Source: Desmodesmus armatus (taxonomy: Eukaryota > Chlorophyta > Chlorophyceae > Sphaeropleales > Scenedesmaceae). From it: 64,000 nt of DNA. Where the stretch lies: contig VIIQ02000574.1 in NCBI GenBank assembly GCA_007449985.2, forward strand, positions 1 through 64,000. The letters are read 5' to 3'. Numbering within the stretch: position 1 is the stretch's first letter; the number at the start of each line of letters is the position of its first letter. Below the pieces are notes generated by a model. It was not told where the DNA came from and ran no database searches. It saw only the letters and a list, made by a program, of their open reading frames with translations. Shown piece by piece: positions 34,452 through 45,555 of the stretch. The translations under genes were made by a program, and so were the position numbers.

Positions 34452-36145
34452 TCAAGTGTCCAAAATCGTCCTAAATGTGAGGTTGATGCGTGGCTGGCTG
34501 ACACCCTTGCGCTTTGGGACGCTGTGCTGCCAATGCTGCTGTGTCGTTCCAGTCATGATCAGCACATCCCCAGCTGACAGTGTGGTGCTGACCTTCCTGC
34601 TGCGCTGAAGGTTGTGCCGCAGCACAAAGTCACGGGGGGCACCGAAGGACACAGAAGCGATGCTGGGACGGTCCCCGTACCTGCAAAGGCAGTTGCAGCA
34701 CACACAAGGTCACATGGCATGTATGAAAGTTGCAGAACAAAGCCAGTGATGTCCTCACCCCTTGGTCAGTGTGGTGGAAGGCGAGGCTCATCAGTGATTG
34801 TGCAGATGGGGTGAGCCATGCATCCAGCACCGTACATATACCGTACACATACCAGTGCAAGGTTGCAGCACTGCTCACGCACACCTTGGTCTGCAATCGA
34901 GCATGCATGGCTGTGCACGTCACTCACAGCTTTTCATTGTCTGAGTGCCATGAGACATGGTGGCTGCCATCCCTGTACAGGTTGAGCAGGCAGCTGTTGT
35001 AGGTGGTGCCTGGCTGTAGACGCTCCACAGCAGCCTTCACTTGAAGGACAACCTGCAGCAGCAGCAGCAGCAGCAGTGATGGCAGCAACAGCAATGACAG
35101 CAACAGCACGCACACAAATTGACCACACAGATGAAAGCTGACCAGCGGTCACTGCTTGCCCACCCCCTTGCTTGCCCAACCCTCTGCATACTGCTGTGAG
35201 TGAGGCTGCTCTCTGGCCTTGCTGTGCTTCCCTCCTTTGAACCATGGCGACTGCTGTAAGAGCCACTTAAACGGCATAAAGTCAAAAGGAGGGTTGAGAA
35301 GCTCTGCCAGTCCTGAATGGCAGTCTGTCAGCTGCAGGCATGAAACTGACAAGCCTCATACTCCGCAACTGAAGGCAACTGCACTGATTTGGCTGGTCAC
35401 GCCAGCTGCAATTTTCACAGCAGGCCCCTGCTCACCTCTGCCCAGGGCATCGGCTGTAGTGTGAGGCCTGAGTATGTGTAGGGTGGGGTTGTGGGGTCAG
35501 CCATGTAAGCAATGAGGCGGGGCTGGGCTACCGTCAGTCCAAAGATCACAAGGTCCCTCTGCAGCACACGAGCACGTACACATGGCACCTCAGCCTGCTG
35601 CAACAAATATGGTACATGCTGACTGTACACATCGCGCTGCAATAGTGAACTTGTGCCTGCCTCATTGGGGCTGAGGTGGCCGGCCCGTGGTGCGGCTGCA
35701 GTGCCGTAGTCAGGACTCTACTGGCAACAGTGCCTTTGATGTCAGCAGCAGCTTGCTGCACCACTGACCAATGCGTCACCAAAACCAAGCACTGCATGAC
35801 CCCGTTCAAGGCAAGTTGTCCAGCAGCGTGTGCCACCACCACAACCTTCAACCTGGTGCCCATGCAACCCACCTGCTGCCACTGTATATCGTTGAGGAGG
35901 GCTTGCATGGCTGACTGAGACATGCCTGACAGCATGCGCGGCCAGTATCCAACCTGAGCGTCTTCCCCAAGATCTGTCCAGCCATTGTGTACTAGCGATG
36001 CTGGAGCTGCTGCTGCTGCTGCTGTCTTGGCCTTCTTTGCTGTTGTTGCTGTCTTGGCTTTCTTTCCAAATGACTGCTCAACTTTGTCAACTAATTGTTT
36101 GGAGGCAGTCTCTGTCGCGGCCGTAGGGGCAAGGAAGCGCTTCAT
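34452..36145 (-). CDS. ALKBH2: ALKBH2-like Fe(II)/2-oxoglutarate DNA dealkylase
   Basis: Four exons (36145-35873, 35597-35436, 35052-34928, 34680-34452) join in phase to 262 residues; human ALKBH2 has 261. The dioxygenase signature is intact: WHSDNE near 180-185 (iron ligands His and Asp), HSVPKR near 238 (third ligand) and RINLTFR near 251 (2-oxoglutarate arginine). PYTYSGLTLQPMPW and SIASVSFGAPRDFVLRH match the AlkB substrate lid and core. These enzymes remove 1-methyladenine and 3-methylcytosine from double-stranded DNA in the nucleus. The start MKRFLAP is close to the human start, where RFLVK is the PCNA-binding APIM; here the final basic residue is Pro. A K/A-rich linker (KKAKTATTAKKAKT) follows and may be a nuclear signal. 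The gene is head-to-head with the FkbM gene, 264 bp apart. Confidence 0.9.
35052..35082 (-). repeat. (CTG)n microsatellite in intron 2 of the ALKBH2-like gene
   Basis: A run of CTG on the sense strand abuts the acceptor of exon 3 (CTGCAG at 35053-35058). It supplies the splice acceptor and may slip. Confidence 0.7.
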
Positions 36146-36409
36146 TGGCTTTCATATGTGATCTAGATCATCCCTTGTCAAGTGCAATACGATACGATTG
36201 GAGAACGTGCCCATCGTGATATTTTCGCAGATTATTTCATCTAAACTCTGCAAAATGATGCGCTGATGAAGATATAGCGAGTGTACTTGTACTGGGTGAA
36301 ACCTTTCCAAAGGGTTTATCGGCTGGGTTTCAACCACGTTGAGAGTGGCACCACGAACAGGGCTGCGTCTGCAGATGCTGCATTGGTCGTTGTACCACCC
36401 TCTACATCC
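36146..36409. promoter_or_regulatory. Bidirectional intergenic region, ALKBH2-like / FkbM
   Basis: 264 bp between divergent start codons. It is more A/T-rich than the flanking genes, as expected for a core promoter region. Confidence 0.5.
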
Positions 36410-39178
36410 ATGTTGGGGCTTAGGCAACCGCTCAAGCCACTCAGCCCGTCATCCTTGTGTCAAAGCCATGGACAGCTGCCTCGCACACTCCAGCCACAGC
36501 GCCGGCACACTACCACTCCCGTCTTTGCCAGCGCTGATGGGGTCAGCAGTGACCAGCTGGCCTTACACAAGTTGCCCAATGGGCTCACAGTCAGGCGAGT
36601 CATGCAAAACACCACCCGCACAGTAGTGCTACTCACGTATCCCCCAATATTTGGTGTCCAGATGCTTTCTGCAGCTCAGGTGCCCAATTGTGCTATGCAG
36701 GCACACATCCACGCCAGCTGAGGTCATGTTCCTGTATGACGAGGTGTACCAGCAGCAGCAGTACCTCCAGCGCGGGGTGTGCTGCAGCAGGGAGGGACTG
36801 TTGTTGATGTGGGGGCCAACATCGGCTTGTTCTCTATGCTGGCAGCTGAGGTACACAACCTAGCATACTGCTAGCCGCACTTGCGAACTGTTTAGCCTCA
36901 CACGCTGTTGCTACAGCACGCTGTTGCTACAGCAACATACCATCCGTCCTGGCATACCCATGGCACTACATCAACCTGCCAACCGTCCTGTCATTGTAAT
37001 CGTACAGACTGGTGCACATTGCTAACCACACCACATCTTCAACTGTCCTGCAGTGTCTGACGCCTGCCATGCTGTGCTGTGCTGTGCTGTGCTGTTGCAG
37101 CTCGTTGCTCCCAGTGGGTGTGTAGTGTGCTGTGAGCCTGCGCCGCAGACTGCTGCAGCTCTAGGACTCAACCTGCAGCAACACACCCAGTGGTGTAACC
37201 AGCAAGGCAGGCAGGTGGGACACTGAGGTGGCAATCACCTTCAGTGCATATGTATGCCTGCAGCTGACTAGCCCCCAGTATGTCAGTGATATGTCAGTGC
37301 TTGCCTTGCAGCCTCGCCTGGGTGCTTTGTGCGGGTGCTTCACTGGGCGGCATGGCTGTTCTGTTGCAGGTTGGGCGCACTGTGGTGCTGCCTGTTGCTG
37401 TCACGGACGATCCAAGCGCCATGCAGGCAACGTTCACTGTGTACAAGGGGTAAGGCCACCTGTTGTGCAGGCGACAGCATCACTGGGTCGAGTTGGTCAG
37501 TTCACAGCTGCCGCTGGTTTTAAACCTCTATCAGCGCTCAGCTGTATGAAAGCAAGCCTGATGTGTACTGTGTCGGTGCTGGTGCTGCTGCATGTGGCTA
37601 CTTGCATGTTGGTGCTGGTAAGTGGTCACCAACTTTGTCGCCTGCATCGTCCCTGCCCTGTGTATGCTGTGGTGCAGGGCGGCTGGTTGGTCCACCCTGA
37701 CCCCTGATGATGCTGAGGTGGTTGCCAACATGCAGTCCTACGTGCGCTCACTGATGCAGCAAAGCGCCAACGCACAGAATCATGACCAGCAGCAGCCTGA
37801 CCATGGCAGGGCTCCTGACAGCAGGGGCTGGAGTCTGCCACAACAGGCCTTGGTGGGTGTACCTATCTGAATTGCTTGACAGCCAGCCGCTCACTCAACA
37901 GCCCCCCCCTTCCCCGCCCCGGCCCCGCCCCCCGCCCAGTACCACTACCACACACAGAGTTGGTTGCATCAACAGTGCCTTCTATGCAATGCAGTTGTTG
38001 CTCTTGTATGGTAACATATTTGCTGACCGATGTGGCTTGTTGGTGTCTGCCACGTTGCAGGTGTGGTGTGCAAGGCAGCTGTCACGGATTCCTGGCGTCA
38101 ATGGGGTGACGGACTCCATGACAGCAGCTTATGTCAGGCTGGTGAGCTTGCATAATTCCTTGGGGATGCCATAGGTAATGTGCCATTACTGCCGATGCCA
38201 AGTATTGTCGACACCTATCAAACTTGATGCAAGCTTCTGCTGCCCTTTGCCCAAAGTGTGACAAACAGGCTGGGTGTTGTTGCTGCCCGACAGCTCTGTT
38301 TCCTGGCGCTACGAATGAAACCCTCGTCCACCTTTGAGGAGACTCAGCTGACCTGCCTGCTGCCTTGTTGTTGCAGGCCATGCTAAGAGGTGCTCAGACT
38401 GTCACTGTGCCTACAACCACCATCAGTGGCATCATAGAGCAACATCAGCTGGGGTAAGTCTTTGGGCTTTTGTTGGCTCTGGACGTTACCACCTCCTGAT
38501 GACTGTCAGAACTGGCTGCCAGTCTAGCACACTTCCTTGCAAGTGGTGGCAGGAAGAAATGCATAAGACAATGCATCTGCCAGCTGTGACCAACCCTCTC
38601 CCCCTTGTTGCTTGCTGCAGGTGTGTTGACCTGTTGAAGGTTGATGTGGAGCGTGCCGAGCTGCAGGTGCTGCAGGGCATACAGCAGCAGCACTGGCCCA
38701 TCATACAGCAGGTTGCAATGGAGGTGGGTGGGTGGCTGACTGCATGCGCCTTCGATGACATGAGGAGCATTTTGTTGGCACTTGGCAAAGTGACTTGCTC
38801 CCTTCCTATGTGATGCAGAAGGGTTCAAGAAGGGTCTCTACAGCATAATTGCTTTGGTTTCCCTTTGATCAGCATGAAGAGGGTGCTGAGAATCCATGTG
38901 CCAAGTCTCAGCAGGCATCATGTGCTGGTGTCATACCAGGACAGGAAATGATGGCCAGCTGGCCTCATGCATTAGGCCAGCTCACTGTGGTGCAACCAAC
39001 CTCCTTCTGCCACCTACCCCTTGTGCCCCTGCAGGTGCATGATATTGACGGCCGGCTGTTGCAGGTTGTGTCCCTGCTGAAGCAGCATGGTTTCAGCAGT
39101 GTCACGACAGAGCAGCCGGCTCAGCTACAGGGCACTGACCTGCACAACCTGTATGCCACCCGCCCTGGCATTGGATGA
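36410..39178 (+). pseudogene. FkbM-family SAM-dependent methyltransferase with an apparent 2-nt frameshift
   Basis: Exons recognised: 36410 to about 36620, about 36718-36850, 37101-37214, 37370-37449, 37678-37852, 38061-38141, 38377-38453, 38621-38723, 39035-39178. Family marks follow in order: LHKLPNGLTV, EVMFLYDEVYQQQQYLQRGV, TVVDVGANIGLFSMLAAE (SAM-binding loop), CVVCCEPAPQTAAALGLNL, TVVLPVAVTD, AAGWSTL, LLKVDVERAELQVLQGI and a C-terminal QVVSLLKQHGF. All junctions keep phase except inside exon 2: YLQRGV is in one frame and LQQGGTVVDVGANIG in another, with an extra TG at about 36776-36779 (GGGGTGTGCTGCAG). No intron fits there. It is either a true frameshift or a sequence error; every other part looks under selection. 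The first exon's donor is not certain. The leader (RTLQPQRRHTTTPVFASA) suggests an organelle. FkbM enzymes O-methylate small molecules or sugars. Confidence 0.75.
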
Positions 39179-39676
39179 TGGGATGGCAATGCCTGGGCAC
39201 ACACCCACTGTGGCACCTAGCTGTGACAGGTTTGATGCCCTGTTGTGTTGGGATGGCTGAGTGGCAGGTCATGCTGACTCTTTGCACTGAATGTGAAGGT
39301 GTGTCTGCAGCTGAACAAGACGAACTGGGGGTGATCATGCTGTTGCATAGGGGTTGACTGCCCTGACTACGCTGGGCCGAAGCAAGAACAGTGTGCACTG
39401 TGCAAAAGTAGTGCCTTTGCAGGTTGGCCATCACTCCCTGATTACTCCACAGGTGCATGAGAGGGCCTGTTGTGCAGGGCATGAAAGTTGGGCAGCCCTA
39501 TCCAACTTGGTGGCTCGACCTGAAACTAAAGGCTGCTCAACAAACTCTCCTTGCCTCTGCTAATGTTGAAGTATTGTACACTTAAACTTCAGCAACATGA
39601 GCTGCTGTTGCTGCATTCAAGGCAAACGCACGCGCAAACCACAAGGCAACCCACAGGAGATTAACTGGGTGCATGT
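39179..39676. other. Convergent intergenic region
   Basis: About 500 bp between the 3' ends of the FkbM and FIP-like genes. No TGTAA is near either stop and no gene is seen. Confidence 0.5.
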
Positions 39677-40730
39677 TCATGTGGCTGTGCAGCCCACTTC
39701 AGCTGCCTTGCTTCTGCTTCTGCGGTGCTGTTGGCTGCTGCTCTGGGCCATGTCAGCTGCTGTATTGCTTGAGTTGGCCATGGCACCGCCTTCTTCCTGC
39801 TGCTGTTGTTGGCTGTCAGCTGGGGGAACAGTGTACAGCACACTCGTCTGACCACGGGGCTGCAGCAAGGGACCTGAAACAGACAGACAGCGCACACAGC
39901 ATGACGTGTGAAAAGCATCCATTACCACCATGCGATAAGTTGAACAGGAGAATGTGCCATGTGCAGCATGTGCATTTCAGATTGTGCCAGACTCAGAGGT
40001 GGACAGACATGCAGGACATTACATGTGGATTATCAACTGCATTGCCAGCCTGCGTGCAGCTGGTGTGGCTGGCAGCGTGCCTGTGTCTGTCCATGCTCAC
40101 CTCCATTGCCAGGCCGTGCATTGGCGGACAGGAACATGCTCCAGCTCACCCAGGGGAAAAAGCCACCACACTCTGCAAGCAAAAGTCAACACCAGATGTT
40201 GACACACCATGGCATACCCGGCATGCCACTGTGCTCGTGGGGTGTGCTGAGGTGACACCATTGCACACCCGGCACCAACTGCTACTGCTGCACAGTTACA
40301 CTCAACTGCCCTGCTACCCACCTGGGCACTTGCGCTGGTACTTGCCACGCTGCACCAGACCATTGCCACCACACACTTTGCAGCGCCTCTGGATGACGAT
40401 GCGCTTGCCAAACTCCCAGGCACCTATCACGAAGGGTATGGTGCTGACTATGGCTGCGAACCAGATCTGCCATCCAACTTCCACAGGGCCGGGCGTGTAG
40501 GCCGAGGAGGGGCCAGCCTGGAACTGCACGTCTGATTGTGTCGCCAGCTCTGCCATTGAAGCTGCAGCTGTGTGGACATCAGAGAGGTCTGCAATTTGGG
40601 GAACAAGCTGTGACACCTCGTTCACCAAGGCTCGGCAACGGACTGGCCTAGCTTGAACACTAGGTTGCACACAGCAACAGCATCTGCTGTGTGTGACCCC
40701 CTTCGTTGCTGCCTGGAGTGCGTGAGCCAT
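39677..40730 (-). CDS. DnaJ-type zinc-finger thylakoid membrane protein, FIP-like
   Basis: Three exons (40730-40322, 40172-40101, 39873-39677) join in phase to 225 residues. The order is: plastid-type leader rich in A, R, S and C; one transmembrane helix (IWFAAIVSTIPFVIGAWEF); a four-cysteine finger CKVCGGNGLVQRGKYQRKC-P-ECGG of DnaJ type; FFPW; then GPLLQPRGQTSVLYTVPP and a Q/S-rich tail. This order with the PxGQTSVxYxVPP ending is that of plant plastid DnaJ-like finger proteins such as FIP (FtsH5-interacting protein), which sits in the thylakoid membrane. There is no J domain. The C-terminal Q-rich tail (QQQQQEEGG) appears to be an addition. The match is by memory of the family pattern, so the exact ortholog is tentative. 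Confidence 0.72.
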
Positions 40731-41056
40731 CGTGCAGAATTAGACTGTCTACAAAACTCTGGAGTAGTACACGCTTTTTGCTGGACAAGGATTGAGGGAT
40801 GCACAGGTACACGAGTTTTTGTGGCGGGGGTTCGCTCAAGGGACAACGGACTTGCCGAAACATGCAGTCACGGAGCTCAACCAGGGCCTGTTAATTTGCA
40901 AAACGTTTTGAGAACTACCAAAGCAGCAACGCACAATGAGGGTGAGTACCGGCCCTCCACCTCACACAGGCTTGCAACCCACCCACTTCTGCACACCACA
41001 CCCCGCTCCAGTCTGGCTGCGATTTGACCTGACTGTACTGTCTGCAGGCCAATCTG
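40731..41056. promoter_or_regulatory. Bidirectional intergenic region, FIP-like / DCC protein
   Basis: 326 bp between divergent genes. An ATG at 40936 followed at once by a GTGAGT donor (ATGAGG|GTGAGT), with an acceptor at 41047, could be a mini first exon of the DCC gene. Confidence 0.45.
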
Positions 41057-42191
41057 ATGCGAGTGAGGCAGGTGCCTGCCATGCAGCGGCATGCTGTGGC
41101 GTTTGCCAGGCCACAGTTGCGCAGTGCAGCAGCAGCTGCAACGGATGTGGCCTCAACTTCAGCGCCTTCTTTGGGTGAGCACCCAGTCATACGCATGACG
41201 TTACTGGTCATTACAACATGACTTTCATGTTGTTTCTGGCTTTTTCAATGACTGATGAGCTTGTTGTCAAGGGTAGTAGTTCCTGTAGCAGCTGTCTATG
41301 TCAAGGTGGGTGTGGCTGACTGTACTCCTGGGCAGCCTCCTGACTGTGTCTGCGGTTGGCCCGGCTGACTGTGCAGGCACCTGGAAGCCTGGCTGCGAGA
41401 TCCGCATGCTGTATGATGGGGAGTGCTCCCTGTGCATGAAGGAGGTCAATTTCCTGCGCAAGCGCGATGCAGCAGCTGGCCGCATCGACTTTGTGGACAT
41501 TGCAGAGCCAAGCTACCGGCCTGAGGACAATGCAGGTGAGGCCACAAAAATATGGTATCAGATCACAGTGCACTGCAGTACTTTGAGGTACAGCCTGTCG
41601 GCCTGTCGGACACACAATTTTCAGCTGCAGCCAGCGATCATGTGCTCGTGGGGTCCTGCAAATGTGTGCACCCCAATCCCCTTGGTTATAATGAAGCTGG
41701 CAAGCGTGATGGTGACCATGCTTCAGCACTCCAGGGAGTGGCAATCTATACCTCCATACACACAAGCACAACCCCGCCAACCAATATTCATGTCTGGCCT
41801 CCCCATCATCTCCTGGTTCCACTCTGCAGGCATCTCCTTCAGGGCTGCCATGGAGCGTATCCACGCCATCCTGCCTGACGGCACCATTGTGCGTGATGTG
41901 GAGGTGTTCAGGCGGCTGTATGAGGCAGTGGGCCTGGGCTGGGTGTACGCCATCACCAAGAACCCCTCTGTCCTCAACGCAGCCAATGCTGTGTATGGGG
42001 TGTGGGCCCAGTACCGCACACAGATCACAGGCAGGGAGGCATTGGAGGTGATCCTGCAGCGGCACAATGCGGGAGCTGACTCAGCGGGCAGCTTGTGCAG
42101 GAACCCTGATGGCAGTGTAAGCAGCAGTGGGGCGTGCGAGCTGCCGACAGCAGCTGGGGAGGCAGCCAAGCAGGGCACGCCGAAGCAGTAG
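41057..42191 (+). CDS. DCC-family (DUF393) thiol-disulfide oxidoreductase, probably plastid
   Basis: Three exons (41057-41174, 41377-41535, 41830-42191) join in phase to 212 residues. The family signature MLYDGECSLCMKEVNFLRKRD gives the protein its name (D-x-x-C-x-x-C) and offers two possible redox cysteines. It continues with RIDFVDIAEPSY, then ILPDGTIVRDVEVFRRLYEAVGLGWVYAI, which is the usual DUF393 core. The first exon encodes a leader rich in R, A and S (MQRHAVAFARPQLRSAAAAATD), typical of plastid import. Substrate is unknown. A TGTAA lies at 42336-42340, 145 nt after the TAG. The start could be further upstream if the mini-exon at 40936 is used. Confidence 0.82.
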
Positions 42192-43534
42192 CCGTGGTGG
42201 TGTGGTGGGGATCGTGTGGGGCTGGGAGCAATCTGGGAGTGTTGAGTGATGGTGTGCTTCCAGCAGGGTTTGACAGCATGGTGATTGGATGCATCAGGGA
42301 GTGACGGTCTGAGTGCATAATGGGAGTGAATGTCTTGTAAGAGTGAATGCTCTCGGCAGGCGTAGCAAGCAATTGCCAGACACGTGGCTAGGATGAGAGC
42401 CCGTTTTCTCATCCTGCTTGGAGAATTGGGGGTGTCATGAGTGAGTGTTTGGCTTCGGCATCATACAAGAGGGGTGGCACTGCGATCTGTGTATGGTTTT
42501 GGATTTTGGCAGAGAGGAGAACAAGGTGTGTTTGTTAACAGAGCTGAGGGGTGTGGTGCGCTGAGCTGAGGGGTGCAAGATGCACTCAAAGGTGCTGACA
42601 TGCTCCATGGGTTGCTGCAGCCTGCAGGTTTACAACCACATGCTTGTTGTGGGTAAACCTTGGAGTGTTGCCTGTGGCTGCTGGTAACATTGGGCTTTGT
42701 GGCTATGTTGATGTAACGGTTGTACTGCAGCATGTCGCTTTGTGAGACTGGCTAGTTGTGCAAAGACAATGGTGGTACAGCCCAAACCATGCTGACAACA
42801 AGCTGCGTTGGATGTGCAACCACTGTGAAGCAAGCACGCAGATGAGCCTGAGGAAACAGTCGTCTTGTCCTTGGCTACCATGGTCTGCAGTATGCACCGC
42901 CATTATGTCTATCTGAGAGTCGGACAAGCAATCTTTCCTGGCACCATGGATTTCACTAGCACTAGGTATCTCCTGCCAGGGCGCTTGCATTGCCAGCGAC
43001 TTTTGCAGCATCAACACAGATGAGAACCCAGTTACACACACAACAGCAGCAAGGCGATGCTGGCTGGACAACCCTGCACAGCTGCCACTGCTGAACTCCT
43101 GCTATATCAACCCTACCCTGCCACCCCACCCAAAGCTCAGCAGTTCTTGCCGACAATCTGCACACAGCAGCAACAGGGCAGCAGCAACAGCAGCACAAAG
43201 TCTCGTCAGCCCAATGAAATCAAGCAATCCATGTAGAGGTGCTGCTGCCACCTGACATGCGTGCCTGCTGCCTGCTGCCCTCATGCATAGCTGACTGCCA
43301 TCCACCTTCTGCTCCTGCATGCCACAGGTCTTGGGACAGATCGGCCGCCTCACACCAGTCTCAAGACCCAACTGGTGCCGTTGATATTAACTCTGCTTTG
43401 TATGCCAGGAGCAGCTGACCACACCCACACAATGCATGCCCCCCCGCGCCCCCACCTCCCTGTCTGGCTGCCCCGCCCAGCCTCAGCGTCGCCCCAGCCG
43501 CCCCCCCCCCCCCTTCACCGCATCCCCCGCCCAC
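42192..43534. other. Convergent intergenic region and unresolved 3' end of the uL3 gene
   Basis: About 1.3 kb. The right part (43375-43534) must hold the last few codons of the plastid uL3 gene after an intron with a G13 run. The rest shows no gene; ORFs are short. Confidence 0.45.
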
Positions 43535-45143
43535 CTTTGCTGGCGCAATCTCCAGGATGTTTCCTGCCTTGCCCGGCACGCTGCCCCGCACCACGATGGC
43601 CCTGCGCTCCATGTCCACCTTGAGCACCTGCAGGCTGCGAACCTTGCGGCGCACGTTGCCCATGTGGCCAGCCATCTTCAGGCCAGGGAAGTTACGGCCG
43701 GGTGTGGTGCCGGGACCTGTGCTACCGTGCTCACGGTGGGACTTGCTGCCGTGAGTCATGGCACCACGCTTCATGCCCCAGCGCTTGATGGAACCTGGTG
43801 TGGGGGGCAGGGAGTACAAGCAGGGAGGGAAGGATCGTGGATTGAGCAAGGGGGTGGGAATAATAGACAAACAGGGACTTGGAAAAGCAGCACTGATTAT
43901 ACTTTAGGAAGAAGTGTTGCCAACCACAGTAGGTGCTGCAGCATGACACCAGGCCTCCATGTGCCTGTAAGTGAATAGTACGCACTGCCCACAGAGGCCC
44001 CCATGGTAAAACCACGCTGCTGCTATGATACAGCACAGTCACTTCAGCACATGAACCAGGCTGCTGGCAGAGCGTGCGCCACTGACTACAGCTGCTATGG
44101 TGTGTGGTGATCTTTGATAGCCTGCGGCAGATGCTGCTGCCGCTGGCGCTGGCGCTGCTGCTGTACTGCCACAGCACCGCGCACAGTGCTGTGATGTTAC
44201 GCCATTTTTGCTGCTGCTGCTGCTGCTGTCTCCTTGCTCCTGGTGCACACGGCCTCAACTGCTGTCCAGCACAATGAGCTGCTGCAATGCCACCACCCCC
44301 CCTGCTGCTACTCACCCTGGAAGCCCTTTCCGACTGTTGTGCCTGCAATGTCAATGCTGTCGCCCTCCTTGAACATCTCTGCAATGTCCAGCTGCTGCCC
44401 CGGCTGGTACTCAGCCATCTTGGCTGTGTCCTTCAGCTGCAGGCACCAACACAGGGTAGGCACAGGAGCAGCAAAAGAACAGGATGAACAAAACAGAAGT
44501 TCAGGAAAACCACTGTCATACGGAAGAGTGCAGTTGCGACTGGTTGGGGCAGAGGCCAGAGTGGAGTGACCGACAGCAGCAATCACCCAACAACACTGCT
44601 GTGCAAGCCATATGCAACCACTGTGTCCTGATTCATTTATGCTGCACAAATGGAAGTTTTGCATCTGCTGCTGCATGTGTTACGCTGCTGGCAGCAGTGA
44701 CAGCACCCAAGACAGCAGTGGCAGCAGCACCAGCAGCAGTGGCCCTGTAGTTGCCTACTGACCTTGAACTCCCGCAAGTGCTTCATTGGTGGGCAACCGG
44801 ACTTTTTCAAGTGACCCATCTCGGGCCACTTGACCTTCCTCTCTGCCACCACCTTGTATCCCACTTGCACAGCAGCATAGCCATCTGTGTCCTGGCTCTT
44901 GACCATGGTCACAATGTTGCCCTCCTCCAACGCAATTACGGTTGCTGGAACGGCTGAGCCCTCTGGTGTGAAATAAGTCATCATGCCGGCCTTGGTGCCG
45001 AAAATCCCGACCCCAGCTTCATACTGACGGGCCTGGACCACAAGTCTGCTGGCTGCTGCACGGCCGGGACGCACACCAGGCGCCCTCAGAGACGCTGTGC
45101 GTGACGAGCTAGCAGCTGATGAGAAGGCCAGGCCCCGCTGCAT
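43535..45143 (-). CDS. Plastid ribosomal protein uL3; last short exon unresolved
   Basis: Three exons (45143-44763, 44436-44316, 43794-43535) join in phase to 254 residues. A leader of about 38 residues ([20 protein letters not shown]) precedes [14 protein letters not shown], the usual start of bacterial-type uL3. [20 protein letters not shown] and [19 protein letters not shown] are the conserved loop that reaches the peptidyl-transferase centre; ILEIAPAK closes the barrel. The leader and the bacterial-type sequence favour the plastid over the mitochondrion. After K254 a GTGGGC donor starts an intron; only a few residues should remain. Two acceptors are possible (giving QS-stop, or [21 protein letters not shown]), and I cannot choose. 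Confidence 0.87.
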
Positions 45144-45555
45144 GGTGTCTGTGGCTTTTGCTGCTGCAAGTGCAATGCGTTCGCCACCGAGGCCTGCCTA
45201 TGAACGCTGAACGTGATTGCTCGAATTGTTCAGACTCGAATTCAGTAGAAACGTACACTCTACACTCTGGTCAACTTGTCTTGAGGTTCAGGTCTGTAAG
45301 GGGTCGGACTCTTTTGTGTGCTCTAGGGCAGAGAAGCTGCTCAAGCTGGTAGGGACCACTCATTTGAGGATAGGTGGTTCATTGGGCCCCTGCAGCAATC
45401 CAACTCTCATTTGAGGATAGGTGGTTCATTGGGCCCCTGCAGCAATCCAACTCTCAAGTCCTTGGTGCTCAAGCTGGCCATGGTCCCATCTGTGAAGCTT
45501 GTCGAATGTGCAGCTTGAAGCCCTGTTACAAGGATGTTCCTGGACACCATCAGTA
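45144..45555. other. Intergenic with promoter of uL3 and 3' UTR of the TFIIIC gene
   Basis: 412 bp between two minus-strand genes. It holds a 47-bp tandem duplication and, at 45526-45530, a minus-strand TGTAA 26 nt after the TFIIIC stop. Confidence 0.6.
45361..45454. repeat. Perfect 47-bp tandem duplication
   Basis: The unit starts CATTTGAGGATAGGTGGTTC and ends CAGCAATCCAACTCT; the second copy starts at 45408. The two copies are identical as read. Confidence 0.92.

Noticed and set aside
37907..38015. C-rich acceptor-like site and possible extra exon in the FkbM gene
   Set aside because: An exon from the CCCGCCCAG acceptor would leave two bases over at its donor and break the phase with the next exon.
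42461..43371. Minus-strand ORFs in the convergent region after the DCC gene
   Set aside because: Short, Cys/His-rich by composition, and with no exon-like borders apart from a possible last exon of uL3.
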